A DNA stretch of 27,666 nucleotides from Leadbetterella sp964489955 (GCA_964489955.1 CAZBAV010000059.1:1-27666), one strand, 5' to 3'. Positions 1-8,173 are shown, counted from the stretch's first letter. The notes: generated by a model from the sequence alone, not told the origin. A program made the numbers and translations.

Positions 1-37
1 GGCCAGTTTGTAGTACGTAAGATACTACAAACTGGCC
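1..37. repeat. Perfect 15-bp inverted repeat at window edge
   Basis: GGCCAGTTTGTAGTA (1-15) is followed by a 7-nt loop and its exact reverse complement (23-37). It lies inside the M61 reading frame. It may be a chance hairpin, a sequence end artefact or a fold-back duplication. Confidence 0.85.
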
Positions 38-1458
38 GTTCTTTTGTAGCATTAAGTTTTTTAGACGCTGCAAGAGGGCATATTTCACCGTCTGGAACAT
101 TTCTGCACCCCGATGGTAAATTGGGCTTACCATCCACCCTTACCATTAACCTCCACAAGGGATGGAAAGACATAGCAACAGGCTTAGAACCAGTAAAAAA
201 CAAAAAACACACTTACTACGCACCTGACTTTGATGTATTATATGACAGCCCTCTTCTACTAGGAAATCTAGACTCTCTACCAACTTTTGATGTGCAAGGA
301 GTGCCTCACTATTTCCAGGGGCATAAATTAGGAAACTTTGACAAACAGATTTTTATTGATGACCTCAAAAAAGTTGTAGAAGCTTGTGTAGGGGTAATTG
401 GAGACATCCCTTTTAAACGCTATACATTTATAGGGATTGGACCTGGGGCGGGTGGCATTGAGCACTTAAACTCTACTACCGTTTCCTTTAGCGGAGACGA
501 AAGCCTAAATACTCCTGATGGCAGAGCCAGGATGTTAAGTTTCTTGGGTCATGAGTATTTCCACCACTACAATGCGAAACGCATCAGACCTATAGAACTG
601 GGCCCGTTTGATTACGACAATGGTAGCCGCACAAGAATGCTTTGGGTAGCAGAAGGGATCACTACTTATTATGACCACATGTTACTCCGCTGGGCAGGAC
701 TACAGGAACCAGCCAAAGTGTATGAGGCTTTCCAGAAGAATATACTGGGGTATGAGAGAACCCCTGGAAAACTCTTCCAATCGGTAACACAGGCAAGTTA
801 TGACACGTGGTCTGATGGCCCGTTTGGCCGCAAAGGAGATGAGGTAAACAAAACAGTCTCATACTACGAAAAAGGCCCAGTTTTGGGCTGGATGCTGGAT
901 CTTAAAATCCGTCATGAAAGTAAAAATAAAAAGAGTTTAGATGATGTAATGCGAAGTCTGTATTATGATATTTATAAAAAACAAAACCGTGGATATACTG
1001 AGCACGAGTTCAGAGATATTTGCGAAAAACATGCGGGAGTTTCTTTGGAGGAATTCTTCAATTATGTTTACACCGTACAAAAACCCGACTATGGAACGTA
1101 TTTGGCATATGCCGGTTTAGAAATTGATACGAAAGAGAAAGTTACAAATGCTGGCTGGCACGGAATCCAAGTCTCAGAGAAAAACGATAGCCTTTTTGTA
1201 CAAAATGTAGATTGGGAATCTCCTGCTTGGCGTGAAGGCATTAGAAGAGGAGATGTGTTACTAAAAGTGAACGGCAAAAAAGCTTCTAAAGATTTATCTG
1301 TAGGAAAGAAAGGTGACATTGTGGAGTTTGAGACCCAGAAAAGTGGCAAAATCCCTCTTATCCTTTCAGAGAAAAAAGAAGCCAGCTATGTTATAACTGA
1401 ATCTCCGCAAACAAATCCATTGCAAAATGAAATCAGAAAATCCTGGCTAAAACTTTAG
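1..1458 (+). CDS. M61 glycyl-aminopeptidase-like metallopeptidase with PDZ domain, 5' truncated
   Basis: Frame 1 is open from the first base to the TAG at 1456-1458, giving 485 visible residues; the N-terminal domain and signal peptide lie outside the window. The TTG at 121 is internal, because the residues before it (GRSFVALSFLDAARGHISPSG region, nt 37-99) match the conserved M61 N-terminal region. The zinc site is HEYFH (nt 550-564) followed by the third ligand Glu in WVAEG (nt 652-654). A GIGPGAGGIEH segment (about nt 430-465) precedes it, as is usual in the family. A PDZ-like domain (about nt 1093-1350, DSLFVQNVDWESPAWREGI) ends the protein. Members are exported aminopeptidases preferring N-terminal Gly or Ala; the substrate here is unknown. 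No terminator is obvious directly after the stop. Confidence 0.9.
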   Translation, partial: GQFVVRKILQTGRSFVALSFLDAARGHISPSGTFLHPDGKLGLPSTLTINLHKGWKDIATGLEPVKNKKHTYYAPDFDVLYDSPLLLGNLDSLPTFDVQGVPHYFQGHKLGNFDKQIFIDDLKKVVEACVGVIGDIPFKRYTFIGIGPGAGGIEHLNSTTVSFSGDESLNTPDGRARMLSFLGHEYFHHYNAKRIRPIELGPFDYDNGSRTRMLWVAEGITTYYDHMLLRWAGLQEPAKVYEAFQKNILGYERTPGKLFQSVTQASYDTWSDGPFGRKGDEVNKTVSYYEKGPVLGWMLDLKIRHESKNKKSLDDVMRSLYYDIYKKQNRGYTEHEFRDICEKHAGVSLEEFFNYVYTVQKPDYGTYLAYAGLEIDTKEKVTNAGWHGIQVSEKNDSLFVQNVDWESPAWREGIRRGDVLLKVNGKKASKDLSVGKKGDIVEFETQKSGKIPLILSEKKEASYVITESPQTNPLQNEIRKSWLKL

Positions 1459-1506
1459 TCTGGAAAATATGACTTGGCTCTAGTTTATTTAAGTGAGTAT
1501 TTTTTT

Positions 1507-1617
1507 AACCACATAGGTGAAAACTAAAAAAGAGGACAAATTAATTTTCACCACAATAGCTATGTGAAGAATGCTTGTATTCCTTATGTAGTCTAAACCC
1601 ATTACTCCTATGTGGTT
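1507..1617. repeat. 11-bp inverted repeat with nested alternative pairings
   Basis: AACCACATAGG (1507-1517) pairs perfectly with CCTATGTGGTT (1607-1617) over an 89-nt interval. Inside, GGTGAAAA (1516-1523) can pair with TTTTCACC (1545-1552), and CACATAG (1510-1516) can also pair with CTATGTG (1560-1566). These pairings exclude each other in part. A 9-bp repeat, AGTTTACTT/AAGTAAACT (1628-1636/1660-1668), follows. The arrangement could be a structured RNA, a decayed mobile element or chance. Confidence 0.5.
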
Positions 1618-1694
1618 TGATATTAGAAGTTTACTTTCTGTGACTATTTCTACTCGCTGAAGTAAACTACAGCCTATGACTTTTATAATTACTT

Positions 1695-1735
1695 GCCGCA
1701 GGTTCACTTACATGGATCTGCGGCTTCTGCTTTTT
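1695..1735 (+). terminator. Possible terminator hairpin
   Basis: GCCGCAG (1695-1701) and CTGCGGC (1718-1724) form a GC-rich 7-bp stem with a 16-nt loop, followed by TTCTGCTTTTT. The long loop and interrupted T-tract make it a weak candidate for ending M61 or upstream transcription. Confidence 0.35.
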
Positions 1736-1927
1736 ACAGGTACCAGGGTCTCACTGCCTATCCATAAACAAAAGTCAAAAAGAACATATTTACAAGACAA
1801 TTTTCTCACTAAGTCTTGCCCCTAAACGAGTGTCAAATTTAGAAACATTATAGATAAGAACCCTTAAACGAAAAACCTTCAAAATGCTATAAAACAAGCA
1901 ATTAAGGAGTCAAAAAATCACACTATA

Positions 1928-1953
1928 GGAAATATGACCAATATCATATTTCC
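1928..1953. promoter_or_regulatory. Candidate CRP/FNR-family operator upstream of ccoNO
   Basis: GGAAATATGA (1928-1937) and TCATATTTCC (1944-1953) are perfect inverted arms around a 6-nt centre. The core TGA-N6-TCA has exactly the half-site geometry of CRP/FNR-family sites (compare TTGA-N6-TCAA for FNR). The centre at 1940.5 lies about 87 bp before the ccoN ATG. A class II site (centre at -41.5) would put the transcript start near 1982, and a degraded -7 element (TACTTTCA, 1969-1976) sits at the fitting place. The regulator is not in the window, so oxygen or redox control is an inference. Confidence 0.6.
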
Positions 1954-2027
1954 CTTTATCCCCCGTCATACTTTCAGGCCCTTTCACCCTACTACTTTTA
2001 CGTCAAATTTATAACCTCTATTCATTT

Positions 2028-4166
2028 ATGGTAAACAATACCCATCATCCATCGGCTGGGGGCTTGGAGCAGTTCGAATACGACAATAAAATAGTTAAGG
2101 CCTTCCTTATTGCCTCCGTTGCTTATGGGGTAATCGGAATGCTAGTAGGACTAACATTGGCCATCCAGCTATTTTTACCCGAAGCAAATTTCGAGAACCC
2201 GCATACTACGTTTGGTAGGTTAAGGCCGCTGCATACCAATGCCGTGATTTTTGCCTTTGTGGGTAACGCTATGTTTGCGGGTATCTATCATTCATCGCCC
2301 CGCTTGCTGAAAACAGCCATCTTCAGTAAAACCCTTTCCTGGATACATTTTTGGGGCTGGCAATTAATTATTCTTGCAGCAGCTATTACGCTTCCGCTTG
2401 GTCTGTCCAGTAGTAAAGAATATGCAGAACTAGAATGGCCAATAGACATTGCCATTACCCTTATCTGGGTTGTTTTTGCAATTAACTTCTTCGGAACAGT
2501 CCTTAAACGTCGTGAAAAGCACATGTATGTGGCTATATGGTTTTACATAGCCACCATAGTTACGGTAGCCGTATTACACATAGTAAACTCTTTGGCTATA
2601 CCTGTTTCATTAACTAAAAGCTACTCCATGTTTGCAGGGGTGCAAGATGCCTTAGTACAGTGGTGGTATGGACATAATGCCGTAGCATTTTTCTTAACAA
2701 CTCCCTACTTGGGTCTGATGTACTACTACTTACCTAAAGCTGCAAATAGACCGGTTTTCTCTTATAAACTTTCTATTATACACTTCTGGTCACTGATTTT
2801 CATCTACATTTGGGCAGGACCGCACCATTTGCTTTATACGTCACTACCAGACTGGGCACAGAGTTTAGGAACAGTGTTTTCTATCATGCTGATAGCTCCA
2901 TCTTGGGGAGGTATGCTTAACGGACTCCTAACCTTACGTGGTGCTTGGGATAAAGTTAGAGAAGACCATGTACTTAAGTTCTTTGTGGTAGCGGTTACAG
3001 CATATGGTATGGCCACTTTTGAGGGCCCGATGCTTTCTCTTAAAAATGTAAACGCCATAGCACACTACACCGACTGGATTGTTGCCCACGTACACGTTGG
3101 AGCATTAGGTTGGAACGGTTTCATGATATTTGGTCTTCTATACTTCTTGGTTCCTAGAATGTGGAAGACAGAAATTTATTCCAAAAAATTAGCCAATCTA
3201 CATTTCTGGGTGGGTACCTTAGGAATTATCTTTTATGCCCTTCCTCTTTACTGGGCTTCTCTTACCCAAAGTTTAATGTGGAAAGAGTTTACAGCTGATG
3301 GTTTCCTGGCTTATCCAAACTTCCTAGAAACCGTTACAAAGATTGTTCCCCAATATATGTTAAGGGCTGTAGGTGGTACAATGTATTTGATAGGGGTATT
3401 TATCATGATTTATAACCTCTTAAAAACAGCGGCACAAGGTTCTTTTGTTTCTACTGAATATGCAGAAGCTCCTGCCCTACCTAAAAATGTAAAAATAGTT
3501 GGTGGAGGCTGGCATGCTGTCTTAGAAAGAAAGCCTGTAATTTTCACTGTACTTGCAGTGTTTGCAGTGGCCATTGGTGGTGTTGTAGAGTTTGTACCAA
3601 CGGCTTTAATAAAGTCAAATGTGCCAACTATTGCAGCAGTAAAACCTTATACTCCGCTTGAGCTGGAAGGCCGTGACATTTACATACGTGAAGGTTGTGT
3701 AGGCTGCCACTCGCAGATGATCAGGCCATTCAGGGATGAAACCGAAAGGTATGGAGAATACTCAAAAGCAGGTGAGTTCGTGTACGACCGTCCTTTCTTA
3801 TGGGGATCTAAACGTACCGGGCCGGATTTGCACAGGCTGGGTGGAAAATACCCCGATAGCTGGCATTATAATCACATGCTAGACCCTAGCTCTATGTCTC
3901 CTGGTTCTATTATGCCATCTTATCCATGGTTAATAGATGATGACATAAACTATACGCATCTACCTAAAAAGATTAAGGTAATGAAGCAACTAGGAGTTCC
4001 ATATCCGGAAGGTTTTGAAAATGAGGCCGTAGAAGATGCTAAAAAACAAGCGGGGCAAATCAAAGCTAATCTTGCAAAAGACAAGATAAAGACCTCGGAA
4101 GATAAAGAGATTATAGCTCTTATAGCGTATTTACAGAGGTTAGGTATTGACATTAAAAAACAGTAA
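2028..4166 (+). CDS. ccoNO: cbb3-type cytochrome c oxidase, fused subunits I and II (CcoN-CcoO)
   Basis: This 712-residue protein is the catalytic core of the high-affinity cbb3 terminal oxidase in the inner membrane. Residues about 20-480 form the 12-helix heme-copper subunit I. Visible ligands are H69 and H356 (low-spin heme b), H354 (heme b3), and H216, H266 and H267 (CuB), with Y260 as the likely cross-linked tyrosine and E332. All sit at a constant +9 offset from the Pseudomonas stutzeri CcoN residues as I recall them. After a further membrane segment near 508-530 comes a CcoO-like domain with one heme c motif, CVGCH (residues 557-561), and a likely axial Met in SPGSIMPSYPWL. The fusion is common in Bacteroidota. 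It is the first gene of a tight operon, 4 bp before ccoQ. The ATG at 2028 is chosen because the subunit I sequence begins right after it. Confidence 0.96.
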   Translation: MVNNTHHPSAGGLEQFEYDNKIVKAFLIASVAYGVIGMLVGLTLAIQLFLPEANFENPHTTFGRLRPLHTNAVIFAFVGNAMFAGIYHSSPRLLKTAIFSKTLSWIHFWGWQLIILAAAITLPLGLSSSKEYAELEWPIDIAITLIWVVFAINFFGTVLKRREKHMYVAIWFYIATIVTVAVLHIVNSLAIPVSLTKSYSMFAGVQDALVQWWYGHNAVAFFLTTPYLGLMYYYLPKAANRPVFSYKLSIIHFWSLIFIYIWAGPHHLLYTSLPDWAQSLGTVFSIMLIAPSWGGMLNGLLTLRGAWDKVREDHVLKFFVVAVTAYGMATFEGPMLSLKNVNAIAHYTDWIVAHVHVGALGWNGFMIFGLLYFLVPRMWKTEIYSKKLANLHFWVGTLGIIFYALPLYWASLTQSLMWKEFTADGFLAYPNFLETVTKIVPQYMLRAVGGTMYLIGVFIMIYNLLKTAAQGSFVSTEYAEAPALPKNVKIVGGGWHAVLERKPVIFTVLAVFAVAIGGVVEFVPTALIKSNVPTIAAVKPYTPLELEGRDIYIREGCVGCHSQMIRPFRDETERYGEYSKAGEFVYDRPFLWGSKRTGPDLHRLGGKYPDSWHYNHMLDPSSMSPGSIMPSYPWLIDDDINYTHLPKKIKVMKQLGVPYPEGFENEAVEDAKKQAGQIKANLAKDKIKTSEDKEIIALIAYLQRLGIDIKKQ

Positions 4167-4170
4167 AGTC

Positions 4171-4329
4171 ATGTTTAAACATTATTTCGAACAGATGGAT
4201 GGGGTTAGTATTTACCCCATCTTCTCCCTCCTAATCTTTTTCTTTTTCTTCCTTGGGTTGGGGATATATGTTTTTTTCTTGGATAAGAAAAAAAGAGAGC
4301 ATTTAGAAAATTTACCATTAGAAGATTAA
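4171..4329 (+). CDS. ccoQ: cbb3 oxidase small subunit CcoQ-like
   Basis: The 52-residue protein starts MFKHYFEQMDGVSIYPIF, has one hydrophobic helix (about residues 15-35) and then a basic KKKRE stretch and the ending NLPLED. Size, position between ccoNO and ccoP and the GVxIYPI motif match CcoQ/FixQ, which stabilises the oxidase complex. An upstream TTG at 4147 would overlap ccoNO and add eight residues with no family support, so the ATG at 4171 is preferred. The gaps to both neighbours are 4 bp, consistent with translational coupling. Confidence 0.85.
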   Translation: MFKHYFEQMDGVSIYPIFSLLIFFFFFLGLGIYVFFLDKKKREHLENLPLED

Positions 4330-4333
4330 TCCT

Positions 4334-5140
4334 ATGAATATTACTACAGGAGAAGACCTCTTGCAGGTCTTATTAATCATATTACTTGGCTTTATCATCA
4401 TTGTATGGGTAGTGGTTATTATACGGACCAACAATGTAACAAAAAGGATATTGGCCGAGAGAAAAGGCATACCATATGAGGAGTTTGACCTCGCAAAATG
4501 GTGGAAGAAAATAAACGGCACTACAGTGGCAGTAGAAAACGAAAAGAGCATCCTACTTGAGCATGACTATGATGGAATAAAAGAGCTAGACAATCACCTT
4601 CCACCATGGTGGGTAAACATGTTTTACCTAACCATCGTGTTTGCTGTAGTCTATATGTTAGTTTACCACGTGTGGAAAAAAGCTCCGCTACCGGCCGAAG
4701 AATACAGCATAGCAATGGAAACTGCACGTAAAGAAGTAGAAGCATACCAGGCTACAGCTTCCAATTCTATCGATGAAAAAACGGTTTCATTACTATTAGA
4801 TGATTCCAAAACCGTGGCAAACGGAAAAGCCATTTTCGATGCAAACTGTATGGCGTGCCACGGTGCGGCAGGTGAAGGAACTGTAGGCCCTAACCTTACT
4901 GATGAGTTTTGGATACACGGTGGAAGCATACATGATGTATTTAAGACTATTAAATATGGTGTCCCGGAAAAAGGAATGATTTCATGGCAAACAGTACTTA
5001 AGCCTAAAGACATAGAAGATGTAAGTAATTACATCCTATCTCTCCAAGGAACCAAACCAGCTAATGGTAAAGCTCCTGAAGGCCCAAAGTACGAAGCAGC
5101 TCAGGCAGCAGCCCCGGCTGATACTACAGCAACAAAATAA
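4334..5140 (+). CDS. ccoP: cbb3 oxidase subunit III, single-heme CcoP
   Basis: This 268-residue diheme-family homologue carries only one heme c site, CMACH (residues 172-176), with a likely Met ligand in GVPEKGMISW. Residues about 9-28 form a first membrane helix. The FixP-N signature DNHLPPWWVNMFYLT then leads into a second helix (about 95-115). The C-terminal tail after about 240 is Ala/Pro-rich and probably disordered. Proteobacterial CcoP has two hemes; a single heme is known in Bacteroidota. It should pass electrons from periplasmic donors to the CcoO heme. The gene is 4 bp from both ccoQ and ccoG. Confidence 0.94.
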   Translation: MNITTGEDLLQVLLIILLGFIIIVWVVVIIRTNNVTKRILAERKGIPYEEFDLAKWWKKINGTTVAVENEKSILLEHDYDGIKELDNHLPPWWVNMFYLTIVFAVVYMLVYHVWKKAPLPAEEYSIAMETARKEVEAYQATASNSIDEKTVSLLLDDSKTVANGKAIFDANCMACHGAAGEGTVGPNLTDEFWIHGGSIHDVFKTIKYGVPEKGMISWQTVLKPKDIEDVSNYILSLQGTKPANGKAPEGPKYEAAQAAAPADTTATK

Positions 5141-5144
5141 AAAA

Positions 5145-6554
5145 ATGGCAAGCAATTTAGACTTTATTGACGAGGCGTACAGGGATAACATCGGAACCGT
5201 AGATGAGCACGGTAAACGTATTTGGGCTTTCCCTAAGAAACCAAGTGGGAACTTCCACAATAAACGTGTAATAGCAACATTTGTATTCTTAGCAATATTT
5301 TTCTCGGTGCCCTTTATTAAGATTAATGGGGCACCGCTGCTCATGATAAACATTTTTGAGAGGCGGTTCTATATCTTTGGACAGCTCTTTTTACCGCAAG
5401 ATTCTCTGGTGTTTAGTATTGGTCTTATAACTTTCTTTGTTTTCATAATCCTTTTTACTGTAATTTATGGTAGAGTCTGGTGTGGCTGGGCATGTCCGCA
5501 AACCGTTTTTATGGAAATGGTTTTCAGGAAGATAGAATACTGGATAGAGGGTGACAGGAAACAGCAGCAAAAACTTGCAGAATTACCTTGGAATAGGGAA
5601 AAAATAAGCAAAAAGGGGCTCAAGTTGTTTATTTTCTTATTAATATCCATTGTCATTGCACACACCGCTATGGCCTATCTTATTGGAGTGCAAGCCGTAG
5701 TAAAACTGGTAACCCACTCCCCTAGTGAGCACCTTGTGGGTTTCATAAGTTTGGTAGCTTTTACTGGAATTTTCTTCTTTGTCTTTACCCGTTTGCGGGA
5801 GCAAGTATGTATTGCTATTTGCCCTTACGGTAGACTTCAGGGGGTACTTATGGGTCGTAACACGATGAACGTCATTTATGACTGGGTACGTGGTGAGCCC
5901 CGTGGCAGAATGAAAAAAGGCGAAGTAGACACAGGAAAAGGCGATTGTATAGACTGTAAACTTTGTGTACAAGTATGTCCCACAAATATTGACATCCGTA
6001 ACGGAATACAGCTGGAATGCGTAAACTGTACAGCATGTATAGACGCCTGTGACGAAGTAATGGAGAAAATTCACAAGCCTATCGGCCTTATTAAGTTTGG
6101 CTCTGTAGAAAGTATAGAGAAAAAAGTACCATTTAAAATTTCGCCTAGAGCAATAGGCTACTCCGTGGTACTATTGCTCCTTGTTTGTGTAGAAGTATTC
6201 ATCTTAAGCAGTAGAAGCGTACTAGAAGTAACTGTTTTACGTGTACCTGGCCAACTATACCAGGAATTACCGCATAATAAGCTTAGCAACTTGTACAATG
6301 CCCAAATCCTCAATAAATCTAATGAAGATATGCAGGTTTATTTAGAAATCGAGGGTGAAACTGGAGAGGTGAAACTGGTAGGGAACAAAAAAAATGTACT
6401 TATTCCTAAGGGCCAAAAGAAAGAAGCTGTGTTTTTCATAGAAATGGATAAAGCCGCCATTAAGAAAAGAAAAACAGAACTGAAGATAAAAGTAATGAGT
6501 GGCACTAAAGAAGTAGAAACAATTAAAACTACCTTCCTAGGCTACGTGGAGTAA
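5145..6554 (+). CDS. ccoG: CcoG/RdxA/FixG, polyferredoxin of cbb3 assembly
   Basis: The 469-residue protein starts at ATG 5145, 4 bp after ccoP; an in-frame ATG at 5064 lies inside ccoP and adds a non-family leader. It has about five membrane helices. Cys motifs seen are CGWACP (C113, C117), CIAICP (C222, C226) and a two-[4Fe-4S] ferredoxin block: C268, C271, C274, C278 and C292, C295, C298, C302. The C-terminal region (about 350-469) is the immunoglobulin-like FixG_C domain in the periplasm. CcoG proteins are reported to reduce Cu(II) to Cu(I) for cbb3 maturation. Its place in the operon supports that role. Confidence 0.95.
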   Translation: MASNLDFIDEAYRDNIGTVDEHGKRIWAFPKKPSGNFHNKRVIATFVFLAIFFSVPFIKINGAPLLMINIFERRFYIFGQLFLPQDSLVFSIGLITFFVFIILFTVIYGRVWCGWACPQTVFMEMVFRKIEYWIEGDRKQQQKLAELPWNREKISKKGLKLFIFLLISIVIAHTAMAYLIGVQAVVKLVTHSPSEHLVGFISLVAFTGIFFFVFTRLREQVCIAICPYGRLQGVLMGRNTMNVIYDWVRGEPRGRMKKGEVDTGKGDCIDCKLCVQVCPTNIDIRNGIQLECVNCTACIDACDEVMEKIHKPIGLIKFGSVESIEKKVPFKISPRAIGYSVVLLLLVCVEVFILSSRSVLEVTVLRVPGQLYQELPHNKLSNLYNAQILNKSNEDMQVYLEIEGETGEVKLVGNKKNVLIPKGQKKEAVFFIEMDKAAIKKRKTELKIKVMSGTKEVETIKTTFLGYVE

Positions 6555-6594
6555 CTGGGAGTATCTTTTAATTATAACATTAAAAAAAGAAGTT

Positions 6595-7026
6595 ATGAAT
6601 TTTGGACATAAAATAGCTCTTACGTACGGTCTCTTTGTAGTCTTTATGATTTCTATTGTAACTTTTTGTGTTATGCAAAAAGATATAACCCTTGTAAGTA
6701 AGGATTACTACAAAAAGGAAATAGCTTATCAAGAAGAAATAGACAAGGTTGCCAACACTGCAAAACTTTCTGCCCCTATCTTAGTTTCTAATACAGCGGG
6801 AGTTTTAAATATAGATTTTCCAAAAGAACTAAAATTATCAGAGGGGGAAATTCACTTTTATCGTCCTTCCAACGCTAATTTGGACTTCAAAGTACCCTTT
6901 TCACTTAAAGATTCTACATTGGTACAAATTCCCACCCAAAAGTTGGCAAAAGGGCAATGGGTACTTAAAATGGAATGGCAAAAGGCCGGAGAGTTATTCT
7001 TAAAAGAACAAAAAATTATTCTATAA
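6595..7026 (+). CDS. ccoH: CcoH/FixH assembly protein
   Basis: This 143-residue protein has an N-terminal membrane helix (about residues 7-27), the FixH motif VSKDYYKKEIAYQEEID just after it, and a beta-rich periplasmic domain. FixH/CcoH proteins stay bound to the cbb3 complex and are needed for its stability. The ATG lies 40 bp after ccoG and follows the A-rich AAAAAAAGAAGTT. The stop codon directly abuts the ATG of the next gene, so the two are likely translated together. Confidence 0.9.
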   Translation: MNFGHKIALTYGLFVVFMISIVTFCVMQKDITLVSKDYYKKEIAYQEEIDKVANTAKLSAPILVSNTAGVLNIDFPKELKLSEGEIHFYRPSNANLDFKVPFSLKDSTLVQIPTQKLAKGQWVLKMEWQKAGELFLKEQKIIL

Positions 7027-7725
7027 ATGTTTTATCCGGCATTGGTTTTAGGGTTTGCGGGAAGCTTACACTGCCTAGGTATGTGTGGCCCGCTTTCCCT
7101 ATTACTACCTGCTGACAGGACAAAAAGAACTACTTTTATCATTGGTAGACTTATTTACAATTCAGGGCGGATTACCACCTACGGTCTCATGGGAGCTTTG
7201 GTAGGGTGGCTTAATCAGAGCACCTCACTATTGATCTCCCAAAAGTACATTTTCCTCACCATCGGGCCGCTTCTCCTACTTTATAGTATGCTGCCAAGAA
7301 AAACGCAAAATAGGGTTGGCATACTGCCATTTATCCAACAGAGTACAGGAGTCTTGAAAAAGTCGATAAGCAAACTACACAAAAAAAGGGGGCATTTAGC
7401 ACAATTTCTTTTTGGAACAATAAATGGACTTATTCCATGCGGACTGGTTTATGCTGCATTAGGGGGAGCCATTTTGGCAAGTAGTACAATGAATAGTTTG
7501 CTCTTCATGGTAATTTTTGGTTTAGGCACGCTGCCAATGATGATGGCTTTTGGCCTGGCAGGAAAGGTGAACCTTAAGTTTATTCGGTTAAATCCGGAAT
7601 TTATTTACCGGATTAGCTTCATTCTTATAGCTTGCATCATGATTTACAAAGGCGTAAATATAAGCCAAAACACTCCGCAGTCCCATTCGTCCACAGGTGT
7701 AATGTGCACTACAGATGAACCTTAA
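7027..7725 (+). CDS. TauE/SafE-like (DsbD_2/UreH-like) membrane protein, probable cbb3 maturation factor
   Basis: The 232-residue protein has about six membrane helices. Two features mark the family: the N-terminal GSLHCLGMCGPLS, with His and two Cys in the first helix, and the second-half repeat NGLIPCGLVYAALGGA. Databases label this group sulfite exporter TauE/SafE or cytochrome c biogenesis transmembrane region. It regularly closes cbb3 operons in Bacteroidota. The Cys/His/Met motif suits Cu(I) or thiol-redox handling during oxidase assembly; that is inference. The start directly abuts the ccoH stop. The tail after about residue 215 is Ser/Thr-rich and holds a final Cys. No CcoS or CcoI gene follows. 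Confidence 0.85.
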   Translation: MFYPALVLGFAGSLHCLGMCGPLSLLLPADRTKRTTFIIGRLIYNSGRITTYGLMGALVGWLNQSTSLLISQKYIFLTIGPLLLLYSMLPRKTQNRVGILPFIQQSTGVLKKSISKLHKKRGHLAQFLFGTINGLIPCGLVYAALGGAILASSTMNSLLFMVIFGLGTLPMMMAFGLAGKVNLKFIRLNPEFIYRISFILIACIMIYKGVNISQNTPQSHSSTGVMCTTDEP

Positions 7726-7775
7726 TAATTATTTTTTATAGAATCTTTATCAATCAACTCGAGCCCGTAAACCAC

Positions 7776-7813
7776 AAAAAAAGGATACCCTAACACGGAT
7801 ATCCCTTTTCTTT
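7776..7813. terminator. Bidirectional terminator between cbb3 operon and DUF2853
   Basis: An A-run and GGATACC (from 7776) pair with GGATATCC and CTTTT (7797-7809) around CTAACAC, with one bulge. Poly-A on the left and poly-T on the right let it serve both converging transcripts. Confidence 0.6.
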
Positions 7814-7831
7814 ATATAAGGATAAGATAGC

Positions 7832-8173
7832 TTACTTTACAAACAAGCTCTCTTTACCAAACTTCTTAGCCAATAGAGAATAAACCACCGCACGGTACTT
7901 ACTCTTATTACTGGTACCCATTTTCTCAAGAACTTCTTCTATAGCGGCGTCCAAAGCAGGTCCGTCAGCTAAACCAAGTTTCTTAATCAAGAAATTATTC
8001 TTAACAGTGTCCTTCTCTTTCTGGTCAGAACCCGACACCTTAGATGAATCGGCATTGTAAATAGATGGTCCCAAGGCTTTTGCTACAGCTGTAATAAGCT
8101 CTTCGCTTAATCCAAGTCCAAGGTCAGCATTTTGGGCTTTGTAGAGTTCTACATTTTCAACAAACTTACTCAT
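7832..8173 (-). CDS. DUF2853 family protein
   Basis: This 113-residue soluble, mostly helical protein has no signal peptide or membrane segment. The segments KALGPSIYNADSSKVSGSD, KNNFLIKKLGL and SKYRAVVYSLLAKKFGKE are typical of DUF2853. The family has no established function. It converges with the cbb3 operon at the shared terminator, and about 50 bp separate its ATG from the end of the upstream barrel gene on the same strand. That spacer contains TATTTTG, one base short of the Bacteroidota -7 consensus, so the gene may have its own promoter. Confidence 0.85.
   Translation of the reverse strand: MSKFVENVELYKAQNADLGLGLSEELITAVAKALGPSIYNADSSKVSGSDQKEKDTVKNNFLIKKLGLADGPALDAAIEEVLEKMGTSNKSKYRAVVYSLLAKKFGKESLFVK

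Larger units (their letters stand above)
1459..2027. other. Intergenic region before the cbb3 operon
   Basis: This 569-bp stretch has no convincing gene; the longest frame (1489-1707, minus) has no family resemblance or good start. It holds several inverted repeats between 1507 and 1724, a possible terminator-like hairpin at 1695-1724 and a 26-bp dyad at 1928-1953, listed separately. The last 75 bp must contain the ccoN promoter; no perfect TAnnTTTG box is present there. Confidence 0.7.

Noticed and set aside
121..1458. TTG at 121 as start of the M61 gene
   Set aside because: The frame is open to position 1 and the upstream residues match the M61 N-terminal domain; the gene is simply cut by the window edge.
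1489..1707. 72-residue minus frame in the intergenic region
   Set aside because: No family resemblance, no plausible start signal, and it overlaps the inverted repeats.
5640..6074. 144-residue minus frame opposite ccoG
   Set aside because: It lies entirely over the conserved ferredoxin region of ccoG and has no family features.
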